Of a DNA stretch of 64,000 nt, positions 36,109-46,252 are shown piece by piece. The notes beneath the pieces are model-generated. The model was not told where the DNA came from. It did not search any database and saw only the letters and a program-made list of their open reading frames with translations. The position numbers were made by a program, and so were the translations under genes. This DNA is from Prochlorococcus sp. AG-355-J23 (GTDB lineage Bacteria; Cyanobacteriota; Cyanobacteriia; PCC-6307; Cyanobiaceae), in assembly GCA_003278705.1 (NCBI GenBank), contig QCDR01000006.1:1-64000 (forward strand), written 5' to 3'. How positions within the stretch are numbered: position 1 is the first letter of the stretch; every line of letters begins with the position of its first letter.

Positions 36109-38850
36109 CTACTTAATATCATAATTTAATTTGTTATTTTCTTCTAAAGAATTTAAAACTGATTTTGCTTTTTCTATAACTTCTTTTGGAACTCCTGCTA
36201 ATTTAGCTGCTTCTATGCCATAGCTCTTGTTTGAGCCTCCTTTAACAATCCTGTGGCTAAAGATTAGCTGATCGTTATTTTGTTCTACTAAAACTTGAAA
36301 ATTTTGTATATTCTTATTTGAATTTTTTAAATAATTTAGCTCATGATAGTGCGTAGCAAAAATAGTATTACATTGAATTTTTTTTGCAAGATATTCACTT
36401 ACTGACCAAGCTATTGAAAGTCCATCAAAAGTAGATGTCCCTCTGCCTATCTCATCAAGTAAAACTAGTGAGCTAGAAGTTGCCTGATTTAGAATTGATG
36501 CTGTTTCAGACATTTCTACCATAAATGTTGATTGTCCAGATGATTGATCATCAACTGCTCCAATTCTTGTGAAAATCCTATCTGCAATCTTGATTTCAGC
36601 ATTATTGGCAGGAATAAAGCTACCAATTTGTGTGAGAATTTGTATTAAACCAAGTTGTCTTATAAAGCAGCTTTTTCCGCTTGCATTGGGACCCGTTAAT
36701 ATAATTAATTTTTGATTCTCCTCAAAAGAGATATCGTTTGCTACAAACTTTTTATCACTTAACAATTGTTCTACAATTGGATTTCTTCCTGCAATAATTT
36801 GTGTACTATTTTTTGTCATTGAATCATTTATTGGTATTAATGAAGGTTTTATAAAATTGTTTTCTACTGCAGTAATTGATAAACCAAGTAGTGCATCAAG
36901 AGATGCTATGGATTTTGCGATTGATCTTATTTGTTTTGTTTTTTCAGCAACTATATTTCTTAATTCGCAGAAAATTTCATATTCTTTTAATGAAGCTCTA
37001 CTTTTTATTTGGAAAATCTTATTTTCTTTATTTTTAATTTCTGAAGTGATATACCTTTCTTCATTAGTAAGAGTTTGCCTTTTGATCCAATGTTGTGGAG
37101 CTAAATTAACTTTTGACTTATTTATAGAAATGTAATAACCAAAATTTTTATGAAATTGAATTTTTAGGTTTGAAATTTTGCTAATTTTCCTTTCCTTTAA
37201 TTCCTCTTTATTTAGCCACTCAGAGTAATCATCCATTAAATTGCGTAAACCATCTAATATATTGTCTATACCATCGTGAATCATGCCTCCTTCACTAATA
37301 TTTAGAGGAGGATTTTCTACTAGTCTAAAACTTATAGTATCAGCTAATTCTAAGAGTCCTTCATCAATATTTTTTAATTGATCAGTCCAATCTGGGAGAT
37401 CATATTTAAATAAATCAATGATGGATTTTAGTCTAGGCAATTTTTTTAAACCTTCAGCTATTGCAATTAAGTCTCTGGGACTTGCGTGACCTGCACAAGC
37501 TCTGCCTGCAAGTCTTTCTAAATCCCCCATTGCTCTAAGTAAATTTTGGGTATCTGCCCGTAATTTTTTAGATTCAAGAAAGTTTGTAATTATATTTTGT
37601 CTTTTATAAATTTCATTAATGTTTAATAGTGGTGAATCTATCCATCTTCTTAAACACCTTGCACCCATGCAAGTATAGGTTCTATCAATACTCCATAGTA
37701 GCGAACCTACATAATTATTTTCTCGTTGTGTATTTTTGATTTCTAAGTTTTTTTGAGTTTGATAATCAATAATTAATTTGTTGTGACTATATTGGATTTG
37801 TGGAAAGTCTAATGAGATTTTTAAAGAAGAATCTTTATCTAAATTTGAAGGATTAATTTTTTCTAAATAATTTAATAAACCTCCAAGTGATCTAGTTGCA
37901 TTGTTTAAATTTTTAAGTCCTATTCCCTCTAGGTTTGCAATTTGGAAATAATTTTTTATTAGATAATTTGCTTCATTAATTCCAAAATTAGTCTCTTGAG
38001 AAACAGTATATGTAATTTGACTATTTCCTTTAAATAATAAATTTCTTACTGCATTGCTTCCTACAATGATTTCTGAAGAATCTAATTTAATAATTTCATC
38101 AAATAGTTTTGACAGAGATTGGCCTTCTAAAGTTATTAATTCTCCAGTGCTTACATCAGCTTTTGATATACCCCATTCATAAGATTCATCTGAGTTTTCT
38201 TCTGATAAGTAAATAGCAGTAATCCAATTATTTTTCTTTGCTATCAACATCCCCTCTTCAATTACAGTTCCAGGAGTAATTATTCTTGTTATTCCTCTTT
38301 TAATTGGAGTCCCATAATTTCCAGAACTTTTTTCTAATTGATCGCATATAACCACAGAATAATTTTTTTTAATTAAATCAGCACAGTATCTCTCCATTGC
38401 ATGATGTGGAACTCCTGCCATAGGGATCTTACCAATCTCTTTGCCAGCATCTTTACTGGTAAGCGTTATTTCTAAAAGATTAGATATTAATACAGCGTCC
38501 TCAAAAAAACATTCAAAAAAATCTCCTAATCTATAAAGTAATAACCTATCTTTATTTTCTTCTTTTAGAGTTACATAATGCTTCATTACAGGAGTTAATT
38601 TCAGTTTTGAAACTGTTTTATAGCTATAAGATTCTTCATTGACGCAAACATTTTTGTTATTTGAAATTAAATCAGTCTTGAATTTATTTATTAAATTAGT
38701 TGAGTTTTTTCTTTGTCTGGGTCTTTTTTGCGATTCTTTTTTTAAATCTTCCAAAGATAAATCTTCTGGAATTTTTGTTATTTCTTTTTGTTCATTATTA
38801 TCATTACCAATCTCAAATAAATTCTTTTGAATTATCGTATCTTCTTGCAT
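36109..38850 (-). CDS. mutS: DNA mismatch repair protein MutS with an N-terminal extension
   Basis: MutS recognises base mismatches. The Phe-x-Glu mismatch motif is at residues 111-113 ([11 protein letters not shown]) and Walker A is [10 protein letters not shown] near residue 720, followed by [18 protein letters not shown] and FATHYHEL. The mismatch motif lies about 75 residues later than in E. coli because of an N-terminal extension of about 85 charged residues. That extension carries QKNLF at residues 8-12, resembling a beta-clamp-binding motif. The C-terminus ends soon after the ATPase helices without an obvious clamp motif. Confidence 0.96.
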   Translation of the reverse strand: MQEDTIIQKNLFEIGNDNNEQKEITKIPEDLSLEDLKKESQKRPRQRKNSTNLINKFKTDLISNNKNVCVNEESYSYKTVSKLKLTPVMKHYVTLKEENKDRLLLYRLGDFFECFFEDAVLISNLLEITLTSKDAGKEIGKIPMAGVPHHAMERYCADLIKKNYSVVICDQLEKSSGNYGTPIKRGITRIITPGTVIEEGMLIAKKNNWITAIYLSEENSDESYEWGISKADVSTGELITLEGQSLSKLFDEIIKLDSSEIIVGSNAVRNLLFKGNSQITYTVSQETNFGINEANYLIKNYFQIANLEGIGLKNLNNATRSLGGLLNYLEKINPSNLDKDSSLKISLDFPQIQYSHNKLIIDYQTQKNLEIKNTQRENNYVGSLLWSIDRTYTCMGARCLRRWIDSPLLNINEIYKRQNIITNFLESKKLRADTQNLLRAMGDLERLAGRACAGHASPRDLIAIAEGLKKLPRLKSIIDLFKYDLPDWTDQLKNIDEGLLELADTISFRLVENPPLNISEGGMIHDGIDNILDGLRNLMDDYSEWLNKEELKERKISKISNLKIQFHKNFGYYISINKSKVNLAPQHWIKRQTLTNEERYITSEIKNKENKIFQIKSRASLKEYEIFCELRNIVAEKTKQIRSIAKSIASLDALLGLSITAVENNFIKPSLIPINDSMTKNSTQIIAGRNPIVEQLLSDKKFVANDISFEENQKLIILTGPNASGKSCFIRQLGLIQILTQIGSFIPANNAEIKIADRIFTRIGAVDDQSSGQSTFMVEMSETASILNQATSSSLVLLDEIGRGTSTFDGLSIAWSVSEYLAKKIQCNTIFATHYHELNYLKNSNKNIQNFQVLVEQNNDQLIFSHRIVKGGSNKSYGIEAAKLAGVPKEVIEKAKSVLNSLEENNKLNYDIK

Positions 38851-38953
38851 ACTTTTTTAATTCCTAAATAGATATTAGGTAGAAATTTTTTTTTTGCATT
38901 TAAAGTGGCTAAAGTATGTAAATTTTCTCTAAAAATTATCATTTTCATGAGAT

Positions 38954-38968
38954 TATAGTATTTATAAT
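38954..38968 (+). promoter_or_regulatory. Candidate -10 boxes for psbZ
   Basis: TATAGT (38954-38959) and a perfect TATAAT (38963-38968) lie 22-37 bp upstream of the psbZ start in a 140-bp divergent region. No good -35 is visible, which is common in this group. The call rests on the box and its position only. Confidence 0.4.
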
Positions 38969-38990
38969 ATTCGAAACCTAAGACTGAATC

Positions 38991-39188
38991 ATGCAGGCTG
39001 TTAACTTTTTCTTCGTAAATGCTCTATTATTTGCTTCTTTAATTGCGGTAGTTGGAGTACCCGTTTTATATGTGACTCAACCTTCTACTGAAGAAGGACA
39101 GCGAGAAAGTAGGAGAAAAATTTATTCTATTGCTGCTGTTTGGGTTGTTTTGGTTTTTGTTACAGGGATAGTTTCTTCATTAGTTTGA
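38991..39188 (+). CDS. psbZ: Photosystem II protein PsbZ (Ycf9)
   Basis: PsbZ is a small subunit of the photosystem II core that stabilises its contact with other subunits. The 65 aa hold two membrane spans (residues about 4-25 and 45-62) separated by a polar loop with TQPSTEEGQRESRRK. The ending VLVFVTGIVSSLV matches the family closing segment. The usual length is about 62 aa. It is divergent from mutS and lies 49 bp upstream of ribH on the same strand. Confidence 0.93.
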   Translation: MQAVNFFFVNALLFASLIAVVGVPVLYVTQPSTEEGQRESRRKIYSIAAVWVVLVFVTGIVSSLV

Positions 39189-39237
39189 ACTTGATACCTT
39201 TTCGTGAGAGTCTATTAATATATCCAAGTAAAATTTA

Positions 39238-39714
39238 ATGGCTATTTTTGAGGGTTCTTTTACTAATGCCTCGACTTTAAAAGTTGGGATTGTAATAGCA
39301 AGATTTAATGATTTAATTACAAATAAAATTCTATCTGGTTGTCTAGATTGTTTAAAAAGACATGGTTTAGATACTTCAGAATTAAGCAATCAAGTGGATA
39401 TAGTTTGGGTTCCAGGTTCATTTGAATTACCAATCGCAGCTAAAACCCTTATGAAAAAAAAGAGTTATGACGTTGTAATTGCTCTTGGGGCTGTGATCCG
39501 TGGTGAAACTTCCCACTATGATGTAGTTATATCTGAGGCGAGTAAAGGTATTTCACAAGTTTCAAATGAAAATAATGTTCCAATTATTTTTGGGGTTTTA
39601 ACTACTGATACTATGCAGCAGGCTCTAGAAAGAGCAGGGATTAAAAACAATCTTGGTTGGAATTATGCTTTACAAGCAATTGAGATGGGATCCTTAATTA
39701 AAAATTTAAATTAA
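39238..39714 (+). CDS. ribH: 6,7-dimethyl-8-ribityllumazine synthase
   Basis: RibH condenses the ribityl pyrimidine with dihydroxybutanone phosphate, the next-to-last step to riboflavin. The 158 aa show [17 protein letters not shown] near residue 17, the [11 protein letters not shown] motif near 60, and [16 protein letters not shown] with the catalytic His near 94. The [16 protein letters not shown] motif follows. Length and motifs are complete. Confidence 0.97.
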   Translation: MAIFEGSFTNASTLKVGIVIARFNDLITNKILSGCLDCLKRHGLDTSELSNQVDIVWVPGSFELPIAAKTLMKKKSYDVVIALGAVIRGETSHYDVVISEASKGISQVSNENNVPIIFGVLTTDTMQQALERAGIKNNLGWNYALQAIEMGSLIKNLN

Positions 39715-39775
39715 TTGAAAAAATTTAATTATTTCTATCATTGATCCCTTCTTTGAGATAAAATAAAAAAGTTAT

Positions 39776-39847
39776 GCGGATGTAGCTCAGTGGTAGAGCA
39801 TCTCCTTGCCAAGGAGAATGTCGAGAGTTCGAATCTCTTCATCCGCT
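39776..39847 (+). tRNA. tRNA-Gly (anticodon GCC)
   Basis: The 72-nt sequence folds as a full cloverleaf: acceptor arms GCGGATG/CATCCGC, D-arm GCTC/GAGC, anticodon stem TCTCC/GGAGA with loop TTGCCAA (anticodon GCC), and T-arm GAGAG/CTCTT around TTCGAAT with one G-T pair. The discriminator base is T. The CCA end is not encoded. A TAAAAT box at 39759-39764 may be its -10. Neighbours on both sides are core-type genes, so there is no sign that it is an integration site here. Confidence 0.97.
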
Positions 39848-39892
39848 TTTATTGTTTGTATCTTTTAATATATTCTTAATGAAATTTTCGTA

Positions 39893-40324
39893 ATGACAAG
39901 AGTAATTTCTATTGAGGATTTAAAGGGATTATTTACTAAACCATATGGTACAGATGCGCCAACAAAACAAAAATGGGCTGAATTTTATAATGAGAATGTA
40001 ATTTTTACAGATCCAACACAGGAAACAGAGGGCTTAGATTCTTATGTTAAAGCTCAAGAAAAGCTAGTTAAAAGATGTGATGATGTTTTTTTAGAAACTC
40101 ATGCAATATCCATAACTGGGGATTGTGGATTTGTTGAATGGACAATGGGTTTAAAGATTATGGGTAAAGAATTTATTTATCCTGGAACTACGCGTTTATT
40201 ATTTGGTGAAAATGGATTAATAAAAGAGCACAGAGATTACTTTGATTTTTGCGGCCCAACTTTTGGACCAGTTCCTATTTTAGGACCTTTTATAAGATGG
40301 CTTTATAGCAAATTTGTATCTTGA
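39893..40324 (+). CDS. SnoaL/NTF2-like domain protein
   Basis: The 143 aa look like a cone-shaped NTF2-like fold. The pattern is an N-terminal helix with WAEFYNENVIFTDPTQ, then TEGLDSYVKAQEKL, and later strands ending GLIKEHRDYFDF. The KEHRDYFD motif is common in SnoaL-like proteins and steroid isomerase relatives. The C-terminus adds a Gly/Pro-rich hydrophobic segment that may touch a membrane. The fold call is reasonable; a substrate cannot be named. It lies 45 bp after the tRNA. Confidence 0.75.
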   Translation: MTRVISIEDLKGLFTKPYGTDAPTKQKWAEFYNENVIFTDPTQETEGLDSYVKAQEKLVKRCDDVFLETHAISITGDCGFVEWTMGLKIMGKEFIYPGTTRLLFGENGLIKEHRDYFDFCGPTFGPVPILGPFIRWLYSKFVS

Positions 40325-40350
40325 TTTTGTTTTTTTAGAAAAAGAGGGCT

Positions 40351-40806
40351 TTATATTTCACGAATCAAACAATTTTGAGAATTAACTTCTTTAAAGTCAA
40401 ATTGAGAATAAAACAATTTCTTATTTGTTGTCATTAAATATAATTTTTTTGTATTTTTAATTTTTTTAGAAGATAAAAGATTTTTTACAATTAATGTGCC
40501 AAAACCTTTGCCTTGGTGATTTTGATCAATAACAATATCCCAAAGCACTCCGCGGTAAATCCCATCGGTTAAAGCTCTACCAAAACCAACTATTTCTTTA
40601 CCAACCCAAAGACTTATTATGACATCACTGTTAGCAAGACATTTTTTTAGATCATTAATTGTTCTATTTTTTGCCCAGAAAGCATTGTTATCTAGTAATT
40701 TTTGTAGCTTAATTAATCCGTTTGTTGGTTTAAAATTAGGACCTAATCCAAAAACCCTTAATCCAAAAGCTCCTTTGGCATGTTTGATAAGAGATATTTC
40801 TTTCAT
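40351..40806 (-). CDS. GNAT family N-acetyltransferase
   Basis: The 151 aa carry the acetyl-CoA binding signature of GNAT enzymes: VLWDIVIDQNHQGKGFGTLIV around residues 88-108, split across motif A with Q-x-x-G-x-G. A preceding strand has GFGRALTDG, and the C-terminus ends as a typical GNAT strand pair. The substrate is unknown. It is convergent with the NTF2-like gene and divergent from secA, with a notable dyad in the shared upstream region. Confidence 0.85.
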   Translation of the reverse strand: MKEISLIKHAKGAFGLRVFGLGPNFKPTNGLIKLQKLLDNNAFWAKNRTINDLKKCLANSDVIISLWVGKEIVGFGRALTDGIYRGVLWDIVIDQNHQGKGFGTLIVKNLLSSKKIKNTKKLYLMTTNKKLFYSQFDFKEVNSQNCLIREI

Positions 40807-40829
40807 TTATTTAAAAGATTTTTGAAAAG

Positions 40830-40860
40830 TGAAGTCACCTAGGTTATTTTTTTGACTTCA
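40830..40860. promoter_or_regulatory. Compound dyad in the GNAT/secA divergent region
   Basis: TGAAGTCA (40830-40837) and its exact complement TGACTTCA (40853-40860) flank a 15-bp spacer. The first arm overlaps another perfect palindrome, ACCTAGGT (40837-40844). The site starts 24 bp upstream of the GNAT gene and 121 bp upstream of secA. It could be an operator or a hairpin in the GNAT leader. The arms are richer in G and C than the surroundings. Confidence 0.4.
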
Positions 40861-40937
40861 ATCTAAATACCTTAATCGATCGTTTCTATAAAATAAAGAG
40901 ATAATAGTTTTCTTCATTCTGTTGTAACGCACTAATT

Positions 40938-40943
40938 TATAAT
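40938..40943 (+). promoter_or_regulatory. Candidate -10 box for secA
   Basis: A perfect TATAAT lies 38 bp upstream of the secA ATG. A convincing -35 is not visible at the usual spacing. Position and match support a promoter only weakly. Confidence 0.35.
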
Positions 40944-40980
40944 GTTTGTAATAAGATGAATTTTTTAGGGACTTTGACTT

Positions 40981-43812
40981 ATGCTAAAGCTTTTGTTGGG
41001 AGATCCGAACACACGAAAGTTAAAGCGCTATCAACCAATAGTGGAAGAGATAAATTTTTTAGAAGAAGAAATTTCTCAATTGACTGATGATGAGCTTAGA
41101 AAAGAAACTCAAAATCTTAAATCAAATATTTCAGCAGAATTAGATTTTAAAAAACAAAAGGAACTCCTAGGAGAATTTCTTCCTAAATCCTTTGCAATAG
41201 TAAGAGAAGCAAGTAAACGTGTACTTGATATGAGACACTTTGATGTTCAGTTAATAGGCGGGATGGTTTTAAATGAGTGTCAAATTGCTGAGATGAAGAC
41301 TGGAGAGGGAAAAACTCTTGTCGCAACGTTGCCTTGTTATTTAAATGCTCTTACGGGGAAAGGTGTTCATGTTGTTACTGTAAATGATTATTTAGCTAGA
41401 AGGGATGCGGAGTGGATGGGACAAGTTCATCGTTTTCTAGGTTTATCCGTTGGTCTGATTCAGCAAGATATGAGTCCAGTTGAGAGAAAGAAAAATTATG
41501 ATTGTGATATAACTTATGCCACAAATTCAGAATTAGGATTTGATTACTTAAGAGATAATATGGCTACCGATATTAGTGAGGTAGTTCAAAGAAAATTTAA
41601 TTACTGCGTAATTGATGAGGTTGATTCAATATTAATTGATGAAGCAAGAACGCCTTTAATCATTTCTGGCCAAGTTGAAAGACCACAAGAAAAATATCAA
41701 AAAGCTGCAGAACTATCTTTGGCATTAGTTAAAGCTAAAGAATTAAGTAAAGATGGTATTGATCCAGAAGGCGATTATGAAGTTGATGAAAAACAGAGAA
41801 GTTGTATCTTAACTGATCAGGGTTTTGCAAAATGTGAAGAGTATTTGGGAGTTAATGATTTATATAATCCTCAAGATCCGTGGGCACATTACATAACTAA
41901 TGCTTTAAAAGCTAAAGAATTATTTATTAAAGATGTTAATTATATTATCAAGAACGATGAGGCTGTCATAGTTGATGAATTTACTGGTAGGGTAATGCCA
42001 GGAAGACGTTGGAGTGATGGACAACATCAGGCAATAGAAGCGAAAGAGAGTCTTAAAATTCAGCCTGAGACTCAAACATTAGCATCAATAACTTATCAGA
42101 ATTTTTTCCTTTTATATCCTGGTTTAGCAGGAATGACGGGAACTGCAAAAACTGAAGAGGTTGAATTTGAAAAAACTTATAAATTGGAATCAACAGTTAT
42201 ACCGACAAATCAAATAAGAAAGAGACAAGATTGGTCTGATCAAGTATTTAAGACAGAGATTGGAAAGTGGAAAGCCGTTGCTAAAGAAACTGCACAAATT
42301 CATAGAGATGGTAGACCCGTTTTAGTTGGTACGACAAGTGTAGAAAAAAGTGAATTATTAAGTTCACTTTTATCTGAAGAAAAAATCCCACATAATTTGT
42401 TAAATGCTAAGCCAGAGAACGTTGAACGTGAGGCAGAAATTGTTGCTCAAGCAGGAAGAGCAGGTGCTGTTACTATTGCGACTAATATGGCTGGAAGGGG
42501 AACAGATATAATTCTTGGCGGTAATAGTGACTATATGGCAAGGCTTAAATTAAAAGAAATTTTAATTCCTTTGTTAGTCAAGCCTGATAATGAGCATAAG
42601 CCACCAATACCTAAACAAAGAAATTCAAAATCTAAGGGTGGTTTTTCTACAAAAGCTGGTTCAAACTTGAAAAAGAACATTTCAAATTCTTCAACAAGTC
42701 TCTTCCCCTGCAAACTAGATGAAACAATTGACAAGAAACTCTCTCTTTTATCTGATGAACTTGTGAAAAATTGGGGAGATAGACAACTTTCTGTCTTGGA
42801 ACTTGATGACAGGATAGCTACAGCTGCAGAAAAAGCACCAACTGATGATAATTTGATAAAGCTTTTGAGAGAATCTTTGTCTGATGTAAAAAAAGAATAT
42901 GAAAAAGTTTTGATTCATGAAGAAGAAAAAGTAAGAGAAGCTGGTGGTTTACATGTTATTGGCACTGAAAGACATGAATCAAGAAGAGTGGATAATCAAC
43001 TTAGAGGAAGAGCAGGTAGACAAGGTGATCTTGGTAGTACAAGATTCTTTTTATCGTTAGATGATAATTTATTAAGGATTTTTGGAGGTGATAGAGTAGC
43101 AAATTTAATGAATGCTTTTAGGGTTGATGAAGATATGCCTATTGAGTCAGGAATGCTTACTAGGTCCCTAGAAAGTGCTCAAAAGAAAGTTGAAACCTAC
43201 TATTACGATATTAGAAAACAAGTTTTTGAATACGATGAGGTAATGAACAATCAAAGAAAAGCAGTTTATGGCGAAAGACTAAGAGTATTGAAGGGAAATG
43301 ATTTAAAGAGACAAGTAATAGGATATGGAGAAAGGACAATGATTGAAATTGTAGATGCTTATATTAATCCTGATCTTCCTCCTGAAGAATGGAATATTGA
43401 TCAATTAATTTCTAAAGTCAAAGAATTTATATATTTATTAGATGATCTTAAATCTGATGATATTAACTTACTGTCAATAGAAGAATTAAAAAACTATCTT
43501 CAAGAGCAGTTGCGAATAGCGTATGATTTAAAGGAATCACAAATAGAAAAGATTCGTCCAGGATTAATGAGAGAAGCTGAGAGATTTTTCATTTTGCAGC
43601 AAATCGATAACTTATGGCGAGAACATCTTCAATCTATGGATTCCTTGAGGGAATCGGTCGGATTGAGAGGTTATGGTCAAAAAGATCCATTAATCGAATA
43701 TAAAAACGAAGGATATGATATGTTTCTTGAAATGATGACTAATATGAGGAGAAATGTTATTTATTCAATGTTTATGTTTCAACCTAAAACTGATGTTAAC
43801 GAAAAAAATTAG
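40981..43812 (+). CDS. secA: Protein translocase subunit SecA
   Basis: SecA is the ATPase motor that drives proteins through SecYEG into the plasma and thylakoid membranes. The 943 aa have Walker A KTGEGKT near residue 105, [17 protein letters not shown] near 210, the [13 protein letters not shown] motif near 505 and [23 protein letters not shown] near 660. Between residues about 520 and 650 there is a lineage-type insertion of some 85 residues compared with E. coli. The C-terminal zinc-binding motif found in many SecA proteins is missing; the chain ends shortly after FMFQPK. Confidence 0.98.
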   Translation: MLKLLLGDPNTRKLKRYQPIVEEINFLEEEISQLTDDELRKETQNLKSNISAELDFKKQKELLGEFLPKSFAIVREASKRVLDMRHFDVQLIGGMVLNECQIAEMKTGEGKTLVATLPCYLNALTGKGVHVVTVNDYLARRDAEWMGQVHRFLGLSVGLIQQDMSPVERKKNYDCDITYATNSELGFDYLRDNMATDISEVVQRKFNYCVIDEVDSILIDEARTPLIISGQVERPQEKYQKAAELSLALVKAKELSKDGIDPEGDYEVDEKQRSCILTDQGFAKCEEYLGVNDLYNPQDPWAHYITNALKAKELFIKDVNYIIKNDEAVIVDEFTGRVMPGRRWSDGQHQAIEAKESLKIQPETQTLASITYQNFFLLYPGLAGMTGTAKTEEVEFEKTYKLESTVIPTNQIRKRQDWSDQVFKTEIGKWKAVAKETAQIHRDGRPVLVGTTSVEKSELLSSLLSEEKIPHNLLNAKPENVEREAEIVAQAGRAGAVTIATNMAGRGTDIILGGNSDYMARLKLKEILIPLLVKPDNEHKPPIPKQRNSKSKGGFSTKAGSNLKKNISNSSTSLFPCKLDETIDKKLSLLSDELVKNWGDRQLSVLELDDRIATAAEKAPTDDNLIKLLRESLSDVKKEYEKVLIHEEEKVREAGGLHVIGTERHESRRVDNQLRGRAGRQGDLGSTRFFLSLDDNLLRIFGGDRVANLMNAFRVDEDMPIESGMLTRSLESAQKKVETYYYDIRKQVFEYDEVMNNQRKAVYGERLRVLKGNDLKRQVIGYGERTMIEIVDAYINPDLPPEEWNIDQLISKVKEFIYLLDDLKSDDINLLSIEELKNYLQEQLRIAYDLKESQIEKIRPGLMREAERFFILQQIDNLWREHLQSMDSLRESVGLRGYGQKDPLIEYKNEGYDMFLEMMTNMRRNVIYSMFMFQPKTDVNEKN

Positions 43813-43820
43813 TTAGATAC

Positions 43821-44558
43821 CTAATCATCTCCAAGAAATTCTATTATTTCTTTGTCTTTAAGATTTTGAGCGTCACCTAATTTAGAAATATCAATAGATT
43901 CTGAATTAACTAAACATTGAAGAGTTTTTTGTAATTTAAGAATATCATTTTCAAGAAAGTCTATTCTGTCCATTAAATTTTTTATTACATTAGCTTCTGC
44001 ATCTGGTAAAGCAGAGTGAGCTAATGGGTTCACTTTAACACCACTTTGATGTACGACTCTGCCAGGAACTCCAACAACTGTACTGTTTCCTTCGACATTG
44101 CGAACAACAACTGAACCTGCTCCAATACGAGTATTAGATCCTACTGTGATGGATCCAAGAACTTTTGCACCTGCTCCAACTACAACATTTTCCATCAAGG
44201 TGGGATGTCTTTTCCCATGACTTTTACCAGTTCCTCCTAATGTAACTCCCTGATATAGCAGACAGTTATTTCCTATTTCAGCTGTCTCTCCAATTACAAC
44301 TCCCATTCCATGATCTATGAAAACACGTTTACCAATTTTAGCTCCTGGATGTATTTCAATTCCTGTTAATAATCTATTTGCATGACTTAACAAGCGTGGA
44401 ATTAAAGGAATCTTTAATTGCCATATTTTATGCGTAAACCTATGTATAACTATTGATTGAAAGCCAGGGTAGCAAAGAAATATTTCTACTATTCCTCTAG
44501 CGGCTGGATCTCTCTCCCTTATAATTTCTATATCTGATTTAAAAGTTTTCAATATCAT
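43821..44558 (-). CDS. cysE: Serine O-acetyltransferase
   Basis: CysE makes O-acetylserine from serine and acetyl-CoA, the first step of cysteine synthesis. The 245 aa have the N-terminal helical domain and then a left-handed beta helix with hexapeptide repeats. Visible motifs are GIEIHPGAKIGKRVFIDHG near residue 65, the catalytic DHGMGVVIGETAEIG and GGTGKSHGKRHPTL. A helical tail (residues about 190-245) follows. It begins 3 bp after the GntR-type regulator gene, so the two are probably one transcription unit. Confidence 0.96.
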   Translation of the reverse strand: MILKTFKSDIEIIRERDPAARGIVEIFLCYPGFQSIVIHRFTHKIWQLKIPLIPRLLSHANRLLTGIEIHPGAKIGKRVFIDHGMGVVIGETAEIGNNCLLYQGVTLGGTGKSHGKRHPTLMENVVVGAGAKVLGSITVGSNTRIGAGSVVVRNVEGNSTVVGVPGRVVHQSGVKVNPLAHSALPDAEANVIKNLMDRIDFLENDILKLQKTLQCLVNSESIDISKLGDAQNLKDKEIIEFLGDD

Positions 44559-44561
44559 GGC

Positions 44562-45548
44562 TTAATTAATAACTCCTATTTCTTTTTTTAATTGATTTAT
44601 TGTTTCGATACTTAAATAATTTTTAGCACATATTATTTGTGGTAATCTCATCAACTGAGAACGATTTTTTAATAATGTGTTTTCTACAACTGATAAACTA
44701 GGTCCATCACAAACTATATGATTCGAGGCCTTTAAAAGTGAAAGTAATCTATTGTTATTGTCTGAGATTGCCGTCATAAGCATTAATTCACTACCACGCA
44801 TGCTGTGTATAATAACTTCTGCTGCTCTCAATAAACCAGGACTTATGCTAACAATACCTACACAACTTCCAGTATTTAATTCCTTGAGAATTTTTAATTC
44901 CTTTTGAAAGTCGCTCAAATCAACTGCAATAGCACGAACTCCATGTTGCTTAGCAACTTTTTCTAGAGGCTGTAAAAAATATCTGCTTGTGACAATCGTA
45001 CCATTATTTGAATTACTCAAAACTTTTTCTAATTCTTCCATAGGAACAACTTCTACTGGTACATTAACCGTTGTAGAAAGGTCTTCTGCTATTAACATAG
45101 AAGCTCCAATATCTTCTCTAGGAGTACTGACTATGATTCTTGATCCGCACTTAATACGCCAATTAATTTCATTGTTCAATATCTCTCTCGTTTCTTGTAA
45201 AGTGAATCCAAGACTTATTAAGTTGTCAATAACCTTCTTTGCTTCTTGATCAGGTGCTTTACTTAATTTATCTTTTGAATAAAGTGATTTTGTAAATTCT
45301 TTTTTAGTAAGAGTATCTCTTACATAGATACCTGATCCAGCTATTGCTTCAACAACTCCATCCATTTCCAGTTGTCTATAAACTTTGCTTATAGTATTTC
45401 GATGAAGTCCAGTCTGCATTGCAAGTTGTCTTGTACTTGGAAGTCTGTGTCCTGGAGGATAATGTCTTGCTGCAATTGCGAAACAAATTTGATTACTTAG
45501 TTGAGTAGATGCAGGGATATCACTTTCTTGTTGAATATGGAATCTCAC
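44562..45548 (-). CDS. GntR-type transcriptional regulator with an unrecognised C-terminal domain
   Basis: Residues about 10-80 form a GntR winged helix-turn-helix: QLSNQICFAIAARHYPPGHRL, then the recognition region TRQLAMQTGLHRNTISKVYR and the wing GSGIYVRD. The following 240 residues do not look like the MocR aminotransferase, FadR or UTRA effector domains. They show alternating strands and helices (for example GTIVTSRYFLQPLEKVAK and CVGIVSISPG), suggesting a Rossmann-like or periplasmic-binding-like sensor fold. It is 3 bp from cysE, so a role in sulfur or cysteine control is an inference. A dyad AGTGACACT lies 37 bp upstream. Confidence 0.85.
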   Translation of the reverse strand: MRFHIQQESDIPASTQLSNQICFAIAARHYPPGHRLPSTRQLAMQTGLHRNTISKVYRQLEMDGVVEAIAGSGIYVRDTLTKKEFTKSLYSKDKLSKAPDQEAKKVIDNLISLGFTLQETREILNNEINWRIKCGSRIIVSTPREDIGASMLIAEDLSTTVNVPVEVVPMEELEKVLSNSNNGTIVTSRYFLQPLEKVAKQHGVRAIAVDLSDFQKELKILKELNTGSCVGIVSISPGLLRAAEVIIHSMRGSELMLMTAISDNNNRLLSLLKASNHIVCDGPSLSVVENTLLKNRSQLMRLPQIICAKNYLSIETINQLKKEIGVIN

Positions 45549-45585
45549 TTTAGAAAAATCCTGAATAATTTACTTTATTGATATA

Positions 45586-45594
45586 GTGACACTT
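45586..45594. promoter_or_regulatory. Possible operator upstream of the GntR-type gene
   Basis: AGTGACACT is a short dyad with 4-bp arms and a central A, 37 bp upstream of the regulator start. The GntR family often binds sites of the form GT-N-AC, and GTGACAC fits that. It may mark autoregulation. The site is short, so chance is possible. Confidence 0.25.
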
Positions 45595-45626
45595 TAACAT
45601 CCGTCATATTTTTTGATAAAAATTTA

Positions 45627-46199
45627 TTACCCATCATCTTTTTTAATAAGAGGAGTTTTGCGAGGGCTTAAAAACATAATCATGTTTCTCCCTTCTCTTT
45701 TTGGTTTTTGTTGAACTTCTGATTGCTCTTCTAAATCGTTAGCCATTTTTAAAAGAAGTGTCTCTGCTAAATTTGAGTGTTGAATTTCTCTTCCCCTAAA
45801 AATTACAGTGCATTTAACCTTATCTCCCGATTTTAGAAATTTAGTAGCTTGACCAATCCGAACATCATAATCATGCTTGTCAATTTTATACCTCATTTTT
45901 ACTTCTTTAACTTCTGTTTGATGAGATTTTTTCCTTGCTTCTTTAGCTTTCTTTTCTTGTTCAAATTTATATTTACCATAGTCCATGATTCTACAAACAG
46001 GAGGATTTGCTTTTTCGCTCACCAAAACTAAATCAAGTTCTCTTTGAGATGCTATTTCTAATGCTTTTAATCTATCTATGACGCCTAATTGTTTTCCATC
46101 TGAATCAACGACTCTCAATTGAGGGTATTTTATTCTTTCATTTATATTTGGTAGCTCTCTCACTGGAGCTCGTCGGTCAAATCGTGGGCGTGGGGGCAT
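45627..46199 (-). CDS. infC: Translation initiation factor IF-3
   Basis: IF-3 binds the 30S subunit, keeps subunits apart and checks the start codon. The 190 aa show the N-domain motif [21 protein letters not shown] near residue 20, written here in parts, the linker rich in Lys, and the C-domain [18 protein letters not shown] with [14 protein letters not shown]. The ATG is preceded by a 53-bp gap to miaA. Unlike many bacteria, it is not next to rpmI-rplT. Confidence 0.96.
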   Translation of the reverse strand: MPPRPRFDRRAPVRELPNINERIKYPQLRVVDSDGKQLGVIDRLKALEIASQRELDLVLVSEKANPPVCRIMDYGKYKFEQEKKAKEARKKSHQTEVKEVKMRYKIDKHDYDVRIGQATKFLKSGDKVKCTVIFRGREIQHSNLAETLLLKMANDLEEQSEVQQKPKREGRNMIMFLSPRKTPLIKKDDG

Positions 46200-46252
46200 T
46201 CAGTTAATTAAATAAATTGATTGGATGATGAACAAAATCTATTTTTATAAAG

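Noticed and set aside
39776-39847. tRNA-Gly as a possible island integration site
   Set aside because: Both flanks hold ordinary core-type genes, and I see no integrase, no repeated 3' tRNA end and no composition change.
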